Positions 36,635-43,591 of a stretch of DNA of 64,000 bases are shown here, in pieces. The stretch covers positions 119,057 to 183,056 of the forward strand of contig JACTMY010000002.1 in assembly GCA_014584395.1 (NCBI GenBank), read 5' to 3'. Numbering within the stretch: position 1 is the stretch's first letter; the number at the start of each line of letters is the position of its first letter. The position numbers were made by a program, and so were the translations under genes. The stretch is from Planctomycetota bacterium. Its GTDB lineage: Bacteria > Planctomycetota > Planctomycetia > Gemmatales > HRBIN36. Under the pieces are notes generated by a model. The model saw only the letters and a program-made list of their open reading frames with translations, was not told where the DNA came from and searched no databases.

Positions 36635-36661
36635 TCGTCGATTGGTGTCCCTCTCTGCTAA

Positions 36662-37433
36662 GCACGTGCGACACAGAAGAATGCCGGCCTTTGTTTCGCC
36701 GCGGTGACGCCGATCCGCACGATGTATGGGTACAAGTTCATCGAGGCGATTCGAGCCGATGACTGGGTGCTCAGCTCTGATGAACACGACCCGGCCATGC
36801 TGCCCATCGCCAAGCGGGTCGTGGCGATTTTCCAGCGGCAGGCCCTCATCCTGCATCTCCACTTCGGCGATCAGGTCATCCGCACGACCAGCGAGCATCC
36901 GTTTTATGTTTGGGGCAGGGGATGGATTGAAGCGGGCGAGATGGATGCGGACGATTAGTGCAAGTCCGAGGATGGCCGCTGGGTGATGCTCAGCGACAGG
37001 CTCGACACCGGCGAGCTCGAGACCGTTTACAACTTCACCGTCGAGGATTACCATACATGCGGACAAATATGTTGATAATAACGGAGTAGTTAGAGACGAA
37101 AAAACCGGGAATCGTATTAAATATCCACGAGACAAAAGTGAAAGACGCAAAGCACTTTTACGTGATGCTCATGATCCAAATTCTGGATTAACACAATCAG
37201 AGAGGGACTTCATCATCAAGAACAACGGGGATAAAGTACCGCCAAGCCTTGAAGTTTCACATGATCCCCCACTATATACTGTTCCACCATACAAACGCAA
37301 CTTGCTTGACAAAGACTCAAACATGAAGTCCGTGTTAAAAGATGACCACCGCAATGAACATAAAGTCGGCGGTGATCAGTATTTGAAGTTTGGCCCACCG
37401 TCAAACTACCCATGGAACAGGAGTGGCCATTGA
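36662..37433 (+). pseudogene. Broken Hint-toxin gene (cassette B): nonsense codon plus frameshift
   Basis: The frame from 36662 reads a Hint N-terminus with the expected Cys (AGLCFAAVTPIRTMYGYKFI), IRADDWVLSSDEHD and RTTSEHPFYVWGRGW, ending at TAG 36956-36958. At the same place cassette A has TGG (Trp), so a single-base nonsense change is evident. The frame then continues through the repeat to an early end after FTVEDYHTCGQIC. The toxin domain is in the +1 frame, open from 36987 to TGA 37431, reading ADKYVDNNGVVRDEKTG, LEVSHDPPLYTVPPYKRNLL and DDHRNEHKVGGDQYLKF. The His/Asp/Asn pattern suggests an HNH-like nuclease, at low confidence. Lower GC than the chromosome. Confidence 0.75.
36958..37056 (+). 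repeat. 99-bp direct repeat, copy 2
   Basis: Second copy of 35729-35827 (97/99 identical). Sequence similarity stops sharply at 37056, where the GC-rich Hint code gives way to AT-richer toxin-domain sequence, marking a recombination junction. Confidence 0.9.
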
Positions 37434-37981
37434 ATGTAATCGATCAACTCAAAGTCAAATTTGGGCAAGAATTCCACCTGGTTACGCAAGATGGTGGTGT
37501 TCAAGTTTATCATTGGCCTGATTTACAGTGTCAGAACAAGGGGCTTCTTTGCACGGCTGGGATGTCAAATCGTGTTCAAGCAGCGGAGCAAGCGCACAGT
37601 CCATCGGTTGAGCCCCGAACTGAACTAATATGTTTTTGTCTCTTATCGGACGCGGGAGTGCTAGCGCATCTACTCATAGACCTTGCTCGTTACCCCTTTG
37701 AACATGATACCTGTTTGCATTGGTGGCACAGCTTGTCTTTGGGGTTTCCAATTGTTCCAAATTCTCACCTTTCGGCCATACTGTTCACATTCCCCCCCTT
37801 TAATGCTGAAACGAACACATTTATAATCAACGACTATCGTGTTGATTTATTATGGGCCATTCCGATCACTCAAGCTGAGCTTCGCTTCTGTCATGATCAT
37901 GGAGCACAAGCGCTTGAGGATTTACTTCTTTCGAGTGGTGCAAACCTTGCTGACCTTAATCGGAATTCAATTGTCCCATAA
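37430..37981 (+). CDS. SUFU-domain immunity protein
   Basis: 183 residues. A TTG start at 37430 is favoured: AGGAG lies 7 nt upstream and TTG overlaps the toxin frame's TGA (4-base overlap), the usual toxin/immunity coupling. An ATG at 37412 in frame has no ribosome site. It shows the short bacterial SUFU (suppressor of fused) pattern: FGQEFHLVTQDGGVQVYHW, GLLCTAGMSNRV, LLIDLARYPF, WWHSLSLGFPIVP, LFTFPPFN and DLLWAIPITQAELRFC. Such proteins bind and block toxin domains in polymorphic-toxin loci. It is intact although its toxin is broken. GC and codon use are clearly lower than in neighbours, a sign of transfer. Confidence 0.85.
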   Translation: MNVIDQLKVKFGQEFHLVTQDGGVQVYHWPDLQCQNKGLLCTAGMSNRVQAAEQAHSPSVEPRTELICFCLLSDAGVLAHLLIDLARYPFEHDTCLHWWHSLSLGFPIVPNSHLSAILFTFPPFNAETNTFIINDYRVDLLWAIPITQAELRFCHDHGAQALEDLLLSSGANLADLNRNSIVP

Positions 37982-38037
37982 CGCCCCTCTGAAGATTAAT
38001 CACCGTCATTGATAGTTTGACTGTTAGAGCGCAGTAG

Positions 38038-38409
38038 CAAACTGCCCGCACCCGTGCCGAGTTCGAGGCCCTGCAAAAACGGCTCGTCACCCACACCGCC
38101 GTCCAGCACGCTGAGGTCAACTCCGCCGAGGACGTCCAGCGGCGTTGCCGCGAAATCATCAGCAACAACAAGATGCACCTCGTTAAAGAGGCCGGCAAGG
38201 GGGTCGTTGGCGCCTGCCGGGGTGGTGCGTGGGTGTGTTGGGGGTGGGTTCGGGGGTGTGCGCAGCTCGGTGCGCGGGGGGTGCCGAAGCGTGCTGCGCC
38301 CCGCGCTCGCGCTTGGGCTTGCTATTCAGATTTCACGTACTTGCGCTTGGTGGTTCGCGGCGCTGTAAAAAACACACTTAAGTGCTTGCTGCGTAAGGAA
38401 ATAGCGTGA
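38038..38409 (+). pseudogene. GC-rich gene remnant merging into repeat DNA
   Basis: Directly after a stop codon (38035), a high-GC frame without a start reads RTRAEFEALQKRL, AEVNSAEDVQRRCREII and NNKMHLVKEAGKG (to about 38205). It then runs into G-rich, protein-unlike sequence related to the repeat element at 29031. Composition returns abruptly to the chromosomal type at about 38040. It looks like the 3' piece of a lost gene at the island's edge; the family is not recognised. Confidence 0.4.
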
Positions 38410-38681
38410 TCGTTTCGCGCACCCACCCCCCTCCCGTGAAACGATCGCTACGATGGGGTCAACATCGACGCATGATATTGCAATGTAGAGGGTTACGGCA
38501 AACGGATGCCGCTGAGGACGATTTGATCGTTTCACGGGAACGCGGCGAGCTGATTGGTGACGTGAACCCGATGGAGATAAGCATTGTTGCCCCCATCCGG
38601 CCGGCGGAGTATCACCGAGTTGGGCAAACGATGAAAGTGAGAAGGAGTAAAGGGTGGATATACCTTGAAGGGTTAGCATGA
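38406..38681 (+). CDS. Doubtful small ORF of 91 residues
   Basis: A GTG-initiated frame with the C-terminal half DLIVSRERGELIGDVNPM then RVGQTMKVRRSKGWIYLEG, which is protein-like (strand-rich). The N-terminal half covers the inverted repeats at 38408-38448 and lacks a ribosome site. An antisense frame (38326-38679) is also open, so the assignment is weak. It could be another remnant of the island. Confidence 0.25.
   Translation: MIVSRTHPPPVKRSLRWGQHRRMILQCRGLRQTDAAEDDLIVSRERGELIGDVNPMEISIVAPIRPAEYHRVGQTMKVRRSKGWIYLEGLA
38408..38541. repeat. Threefold GATCGTTTCaCGGGA motif (inverted and direct)
   Basis: GATCGTTTCGCG at 38408 and its near-complement CGTGAAACGATC near 38435-38446 form an 11/12-bp hairpin around a C-rich loop. 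The longer form GATCGTTTCACGGGA recurs directly near 38527. Possibly the trace of a mobile-element end or an operator. Confidence 0.5.
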
Positions 38682-38683
38682 AT

Positions 38684-38757
38684 TACACCCGGAGGGATTC
38701 GAACCCCCAACCTATGGTTCCGAAGACCATTGCTCTATCCAGTTGAGCTACGGGTGC
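38684..38757 (-). tRNA. tRNA-Arg (anticodon TCG)
   Basis: 74 nt on the minus strand. The acceptor stem is GCACCCG/CGGGTGT, with a G.U closing pair. The D-arm is GCTC..GAGC, the anticodon stem-loop ATGGT CTTCGGA ACCAT gives TCG, and the T-arm is GGGGG TTCGAAT CCCTC. The discriminator is A and CCA is not encoded. It decodes CGA. It marks the right edge of the toxin-remnant island; tRNA genes are common integration sites. Confidence 0.93.
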
Positions 38758-38949
38758 GTTGGCGATCGAGCGGACGAGCGCCCGTTTCCTTTCACATTAC
38801 ATTTCCCCAGCGGTTTTACAAGATGGCAGACTGGCCGTTTTTTACGCTGGATGATGAATCCCGACAGCACATTCCCGGTTGCCTTCCGCAGGCCCGCTCC
38901 TTTAATGAAGGTAACAGAACCGTCCGCCCCATTCCATCTCGAGGCCTCC

Positions 38950-39564
38950 ATGTCCGAACCTGCAGCGACCGATCCACAGGCTCTGAAAAAGGCCATCCGC
39001 GAGGAGGCCCATCGCCGCCGCAATGCTCAGCCCAACAAGGACGAACTGAGCCTGGCCATTTGCGCGGCGTTCATGGAGCAAGCGGAGTATGCTGCCGCGG
39101 GAACGGTGATGTTCTATGTCGATGCGCGGAGCGAGGTGCGAACCCGCCATTCATTGGAAAAGGCCCTGAAAACGCACAAGAAAATCGTCGTCCCTTGGTG
39201 CAATCCCCAGCAGGAGCTAGAGCTGTTCCATTTGGAAGCGATGGAGGAGATGGCGCTGGGGATGTACAAGATCCTCGAACCGCTGCCGGAATTACGACAC
39301 CAGCCCCGCAAAAAAGTTCATCCCCGCGAGCTGGACCTGGTCATGGTGCCGGGCGTGGCCTTCGATCGCCGGGGAGCGCGGATGGGGCATGGTTTTGGTT
39401 ACTACGATAAACTGCTGCATCAGGCCCGGGAAGAGGTGCCCCTGGTGGCGTTGTCGTTTGAATGTCAGCTTTTCCCAGAAATCCCGACGCAGCCCCACGA
39501 CATCTTCATGGACAAGATCATCACCGAAGCGGCGGTTCATCCCGGGAAAGGACGTCGCTCATGA
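38950..39564 (+). CDS. 5-formyltetrahydrofolate cyclo-ligase
   Basis: 204 residues converting 5-formyl-THF to 5,10-methenyl-THF with ATP. The ATG at 38950 has GAGG 5 nt upstream; the longer frames to 38730 run through the tRNA. Family motifs: KAIREEAHRRR near 14-24, VMFYVDARSEVRT near 53-65, and the C-terminal substrate/Mg-ATP loop LVMVPGVAFDRRGARMGHGFGYYDK (in pieces: VPGVAFD near 135, GHGFGYYDK near 147-155). It overlaps the Ftr gene start by 4 bases (ATGA), linking folate and methanopterin C1 carriers in one message. Confidence 0.92.
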   Translation: MSEPAATDPQALKKAIREEAHRRRNAQPNKDELSLAICAAFMEQAEYAAAGTVMFYVDARSEVRTRHSLEKALKTHKKIVVPWCNPQQELELFHLEAMEEMALGMYKILEPLPELRHQPRKKVHPRELDLVMVPGVAFDRRGARMGHGFGYYDKLLHQAREEVPLVALSFECQLFPEIPTQPHDIFMDKIITEAAVHPGKGRRS

Positions 39565-40502
39565 ACCCAGTTCATCGGGCCATGGTCGAGGATACTTATG
39601 CCGAGGCCTTTCGCAGCCTGTATGCCGAAGTGCTCATCACCGCGTGCCATCGCACCTGGCTGGACCACGCCGTTCAGGCGGCGACCGGCAATGCCAGCAG
39701 CACGATCCTCTGCGATTGCGAGGCGGGTTTGAGCCATTACATCGGCCCCGGCGGCGACACCGATGAGGCGACCCCCGATGGCCGACCCGGCGCCGTCGTG
39801 CAGTTTCACCTCCCTCGATTTCGGAAGGATCGAGTGGAAGCGTTGGAGCGGGCCTTGCTGGTGCGGCTCAGTCAAAACGTGCTGACGTGCCCCACGGCCG
39901 CCTGTTTCAATCGGCTCGATGAACCCAGTTTTTATCCCATGGGCCGCAAGTTATCTTACTTCGGCGATGGGTATCAATATCGCGATGAGCGCTTCGGCCG
40001 GAAAGTGTGGGCCATTCCCATCCTGGGCGGCGAGTTCATCATCGAACGCCGCATCGGCTACCGTGATGGGTTGATGGGCGGGAACTTGTGGTTCATGGGG
40101 CGCGACGTCGGCTCGGCCCTCGAAGCGGCGGAAAAAGCTGCAGCGGCGATTCGGCCATGGCCCGGCGTCATCATGCCCTTTCCCGGCGGCATCACTCATA
40201 GCGGCTCGAAGGCCGGCAGCCAATATCGCTTCATGATCGCCAGCACCTATGCCGAGTATTGCCCGACGCTCCGTGCGCAGTTGGGGGAGCGATCCCGGCT
40301 GCCCGAAGGCGTAGGCAGTGTCATGGAAATCATTATCAATGGCCGCGATCTGGCGACGATTGCCGCCGCCACGCAGGCCGCCATCGCCGCCTCGGCGGAG
40401 ACGCCGGGATTGCTGCGCATTTCCGCGGGCAACTACGGCGGCCGGCTGGGCAAGAGCTTTGTCTACCTGCATCCAGACAAGCAGCCCGCGGCGACTGTTT
40501 GA
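39561..40502 (+). CDS. ftr: Formylmethanofuran-tetrahydromethanopterin N-formyltransferase
   Basis: 313 residues, the usual length for Ftr/FhcD, which moves the formyl group between methanofuran and tetrahydromethanopterin. Recognised by AVQAATGNASSTILCDCEAG near 34-53, CPTAACFN near 111-118, GRKLSYFGDGYQ near 128-139, the region IPILGGEFIIERRIGYRDGL (near 149-168) and PGGITHSGSKAGSQYRFM near 212-229. In bacteria it belongs to the H4MPT-linked formaldehyde oxidation route of methylotrophs and planctomycetes. The other pathway genes (fhcA-C, mch, mtdB, fae) are not in this window. Start overlaps the previous stop. Confidence 0.93.
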   Translation: MNPVHRAMVEDTYAEAFRSLYAEVLITACHRTWLDHAVQAATGNASSTILCDCEAGLSHYIGPGGDTDEATPDGRPGAVVQFHLPRFRKDRVEALERALLVRLSQNVLTCPTAACFNRLDEPSFYPMGRKLSYFGDGYQYRDERFGRKVWAIPILGGEFIIERRIGYRDGLMGGNLWFMGRDVGSALEAAEKAAAAIRPWPGVIMPFPGGITHSGSKAGSQYRFMIASTYAEYCPTLRAQLGERSRLPEGVGSVMEIIINGRDLATIAAATQAAIAASAETPGLLRISAGNYGGRLGKSFVYLHPDKQPAATV

Positions 40503-40555
40503 GCGCGAGACTCAACGACTTCAATGCCTCAGGGGCGGAGATCAAGGAGCCGGCG

Positions 40556-41725
40556 ATGAAAGTGGCTCACTTCGATTGTTTCAGCGGCATCAGCGGCGAC
40601 ATGACGCTGGCCGCTCTCATCAGCGCCGGCGTGGACGATGCGGCAATTCGGGCTGGGTTGGATTCGCTGGGCTTGCCCCTAAAGCTCAAAGTGGAGCCCA
40701 CCCAGAGAGGCAGCTTTGCCGCTCTGAGCGTGCACGTCGAGGCCGAGGACGATCAGCCCCATCGCTATCTTCGCGACATCGAAGCGATCCTTGACCGCGG
40801 CCGGCTGACGGCCGGGCAGAAGAGACTGGCCCAGCGGATCTTTCGCCGCTTGGCCGAGGCGGAAGGCAAAGTCCATGGCACCTCTCTCGAAGAGGTGCAT
40901 TTTCATGAAGTGGGGGCTTTGGACAGCATCGCAGACATCGTCGGCTCAGCCATCGGCTTGGAGTTGCTGGGCGTCGAACGTTTCACGGCGCGGTCTGTTC
41001 CCACGGGGCAGGGCACGGTCAAGGCGGCGCATGGACTGATGCCGATCCCCGCGCCGGCGACGGCGGAATTGCTGAAGGGCATTCCGCTGGCCTTTTCCTC
41101 GATCAAGTCGGAATTGACCACGCCCACAGGCGCCGCCATTCTGGCCACCGTCGTCTCGGAATGGACCGACAGTCCTTTGATGGTGATCGAACACATTGGC
41201 TACGGCGCAGGGCAGAAAGACTTTCCCCAACAGGCCAATCTGCTGCGTCTATTCGTTGGCTCGACCGTGCCCCAGATGGAAACGGATGGACTATGGGTCG
41301 TCGAAACCAATCTCGATCATCTGTCCGCCGAGGTGATAGGCTATGCCCAGGAACGTATCACCAAAGCCGGGGCGGTCGACGTTTTTACGCAACCCATCCA
41401 GATGAAGAAGCAACGGCCTGGCGTCTTGCTTTCAGCCTTGGTGCCGATGGACGCCTTGGCCGCCGTCGAGCAAGTGATCTTCGAGGAAACCGGCACGCTG
41501 GGTCTGCGGCGCCATTTTGTCCAGCGGCACACGATGCAGAGGCAATCAGTCACAGTCGATACTCGATTTGGCTCAGTGGCGGGGAAGCTAAGCTGGCTCG
41601 AAGGCGGCCTTCGCCAATTCTCCCCGGAATACGAGGATTGTGCACGCATCGCTCGAGAGACGGGGCTGCCGCTGCGCTCCATCCTCGAAGAAGTGAAAAA
41701 GGCCTACGAGCAAGGATCCCGCTAA
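40556..41725 (+). CDS. larC: Nickel pincer cofactor biosynthesis protein LarC
   Basis: 389 residues. The ATG at 40556 has AAGGAG 7 nt upstream and gives the family start MKVAHFDCFSGISGDMTLAA. LarC inserts nickel into pyridinium-3,5-bisthiocarboxylic acid mononucleotide, the cofactor of lactate racemase LarA. Other matches: HFHEVGALDSIADIVG near 118-133, PIPAPATAELLKGIP near 162-176 and ELTTPTGAAIL near 185-195. The CTG-based programmed frameshift known from Lactobacillus larC is not needed, because this gene is one frame. No larA, larB or larE lies here, so it may serve a different LarA-like racemase or epimerase. Confidence 0.92.
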   Translation: MKVAHFDCFSGISGDMTLAALISAGVDDAAIRAGLDSLGLPLKLKVEPTQRGSFAALSVHVEAEDDQPHRYLRDIEAILDRGRLTAGQKRLAQRIFRRLAEAEGKVHGTSLEEVHFHEVGALDSIADIVGSAIGLELLGVERFTARSVPTGQGTVKAAHGLMPIPAPATAELLKGIPLAFSSIKSELTTPTGAAILATVVSEWTDSPLMVIEHIGYGAGQKDFPQQANLLRLFVGSTVPQMETDGLWVVETNLDHLSAEVIGYAQERITKAGAVDVFTQPIQMKKQRPGVLLSALVPMDALAAVEQVIFEETGTLGLRRHFVQRHTMQRQSVTVDTRFGSVAGKLSWLEGGLRQFSPEYEDCARIARETGLPLRSILEEVKKAYEQGSR

Positions 41726-41974
41726 CATGCCGAACGGCCTTATTAGGTGATGCTTAGCCTTAGCCAAGCATGAGGGTTAGGCAACCAGCAATGATCATGT
41801 TGAAAAGGACGTCTCGGTCAGCTTGGGTTTGTTTTTTAAACCGTCATTGCCCCGTGGATGTCGTAAAATGAACGCCATGATGGCGATTCATGTATAAATG
41901 ACCCTCACCACCAATGCGGTTTGCCGACCTATGGCAATCGCAGCGGCGAAAGACCACCCCTTGGGAGTCCACCA

Positions 41975-43033
41975 TTGACCACCTCCTGGATCGACCTGCG
42001 CAGCGACACCGTCACCAAACCCACGCCCGGCATGCGGGAAGCCATGGCCAAGGCGGAAGTAGGCGATGATATTTTCGGCGAGGACCCGACGGTCAATCGC
42101 TTGCAAGAGCGCCTGGCCGCCATGCTGGGAAAGGAAGCGGCCCTGTTCATGGCGAGCGGTTCCATGTCTAATCAGGTGGCGATCAAGACGCACACCCAGC
42201 CTGGCGATGAACTAATCTGTGACGCCAACGCCCACATTGTGCATTATGAAACGGGCGGTCCTGCCGCCTTGTCCGGCGTGATGTGCCGCACTGTGGAAGG
42301 GGAGTTTGGCATAATCGATCCGATGCAGGTCGAGGGTATGAATCGGCCCTTGAGTGATCACTTGCCGCACACCACGCTGCTCTGCTTGGAAAACACGCAT
42401 AACCGAGGCGGCGGTCGAATATATCCCCTCGAGAAGATCGAGGCTCTGTGCCGCTGGGCACAGCGCCATGGCCTGGCCCGGCACCTCGACGGCGCTCGCC
42501 TGTTCAATGCCGTCGTGGCCACCGGGATTGCCGCGCCGGAATGGGCCAAGCATTTCGACACCGTCTCCATCTGTTTCAGCAAGGGACTGGGCGCGCCCGT
42601 GGGGTCGGCCCTGGCCGGTCCGAAGGATTTCATCGCCAAGGCGCGGCGCATGCGCAAACTCTTTGGCGGCGGGATGAGACAAGTTGGCATCCTGGCCGCG
42701 GCGGCGCTGTACGCCTTGGATCATCACATCGACCGTTTGGCGGAAGATCATGCCCACGCCCAGCGGCTGGCGGAGTCGCTCAGCCAGGTTCCCGGTTTGT
42801 CGCTGTGGCCGCATGATGTCCACACCAACATCCTGTTCCTCCGCATCGATGCGGAATTGGGCGCGGCGGCCCCGTTCTGCCAACGGCTCAAGGAGCGAGG
42901 CGTGCTGGCCCTGCCGACGGCGCCGCGCGTGTTCCGCCTGGTGACGCATCTGGATGTGACTTCGGCGCAAATCGAGCAGGCCGCCGACGTGATCAAGAAA
43001 ACCGCCTTCGAACTGACCCCCGTCCATGCTTGA
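41975..43033 (+). CDS. ltaE: Low-specificity L-threonine aldolase
   Basis: 352 residues. PLP enzyme splitting L-threonine or allo-threonine to glycine and acetaldehyde. Start by TTG at 41975 (GGGAG 8 nt upstream), giving [20 protein letters not shown]; an open frame continues to 41921. Key segments: [14 protein letters not shown] near 34-47, [14 protein letters not shown] near 137-150, [10 protein letters not shown] (PLP-ring Asp) near 171-180 and [12 protein letters not shown] with the Schiff-base Lys near 203. Full length and all catalytic positions present. Confidence 0.93.
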   Translation: MTTSWIDLRSDTVTKPTPGMREAMAKAEVGDDIFGEDPTVNRLQERLAAMLGKEAALFMASGSMSNQVAIKTHTQPGDELICDANAHIVHYETGGPAALSGVMCRTVEGEFGIIDPMQVEGMNRPLSDHLPHTTLLCLENTHNRGGGRIYPLEKIEALCRWAQRHGLARHLDGARLFNAVVATGIAAPEWAKHFDTVSICFSKGLGAPVGSALAGPKDFIAKARRMRKLFGGGMRQVGILAAAALYALDHHIDRLAEDHAHAQRLAESLSQVPGLSLWPHDVHTNILFLRIDAELGAAAPFCQRLKERGVLALPTAPRVFRLVTHLDVTSAQIEQAADVIKKTAFELTPVHA

Positions 43034-43051
43034 CCCTGGCCGAGGCCCTCC

Positions 43052-43492
43052 GTGCTGATGCTGCTCGTCCTCCATCTCGCGGCGACATTTTTCATGACCG
43101 GGGTGATCTGGTTTGTCCAGATCGTCCATTATCCCTTGATGGCCATGGTCGGGACGGAACAGTTCGCTGTTTATTCTCGAAGCCATCAGCGGCGCACCTC
43201 GATGGTGGTGTTGCCGGTGATGCTTATTGAATTGGGCACAGGAATATGGCTTGCATTAACGATCGGTGGCTCGGGCGTGTCAGCCTGGTTGGCTTGGGGC
43301 GGACTGATCCTCTTGCTCGTCATTTGGATGATGACGTTTTGCGTGCACGTCCCGCAACATGGACGATTGCTGCGGGGCTTTGACCCGATAGTCCATGCTC
43401 GGCTGGTTGCCACCAATGGCATTCGCACCGCGGCCTGGACGCTGCGGTCGCTCTTTGTCATCGGTTTGCTGCTCACCGTCAAATCTGCCTAA
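43052..43492 (+). CDS. Four-helix membrane protein, unknown function
   Basis: 146 residues from a GTG start 18 bases after the threonine aldolase stop. Four membrane helices at about 3-25, 50-70, 80-97 and 122-141 (HLAATFFMTGVIWFVQIVHY; LAWGGLILLLVIWMMTF). Histidines lie in or near the helices (VHYPLM, HVPQHGRLL), so haem or metal binding cannot be excluded. Similar to DUF1772-like proteins only in size and topology. Possibly co-transcribed with the aldolase. Confidence 0.75.
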   Translation: MLMLLVLHLAATFFMTGVIWFVQIVHYPLMAMVGTEQFAVYSRSHQRRTSMVVLPVMLIELGTGIWLALTIGGSGVSAWLAWGGLILLLVIWMMTFCVHVPQHGRLLRGFDPIVHARLVATNGIRTAAWTLRSLFVIGLLLTVKSA

Positions 43493-43591
43493 ACACGCGC
43501 AATTCATGAACGAAATGTCCCAAAGGTGCACACCAATTAAGGGTAGAGTCCCCTTCCGTCTTCCCTTCGTCCTTGGATTGGAACCGCCACC

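Noticed and set aside
38038..38205. Remnant considered as a transposase or integrase end
   Set aside because: No DDE, tyrosine-recombinase or helix-turn-helix motif is visible, so only an unknown remnant is reported.
38326..38679. 117-codon minus-strand ORF next to the tRNA gene
   Set aside because: Overlaps repeats and a gene remnant, with no ribosome site; the opposite strand is equally open.
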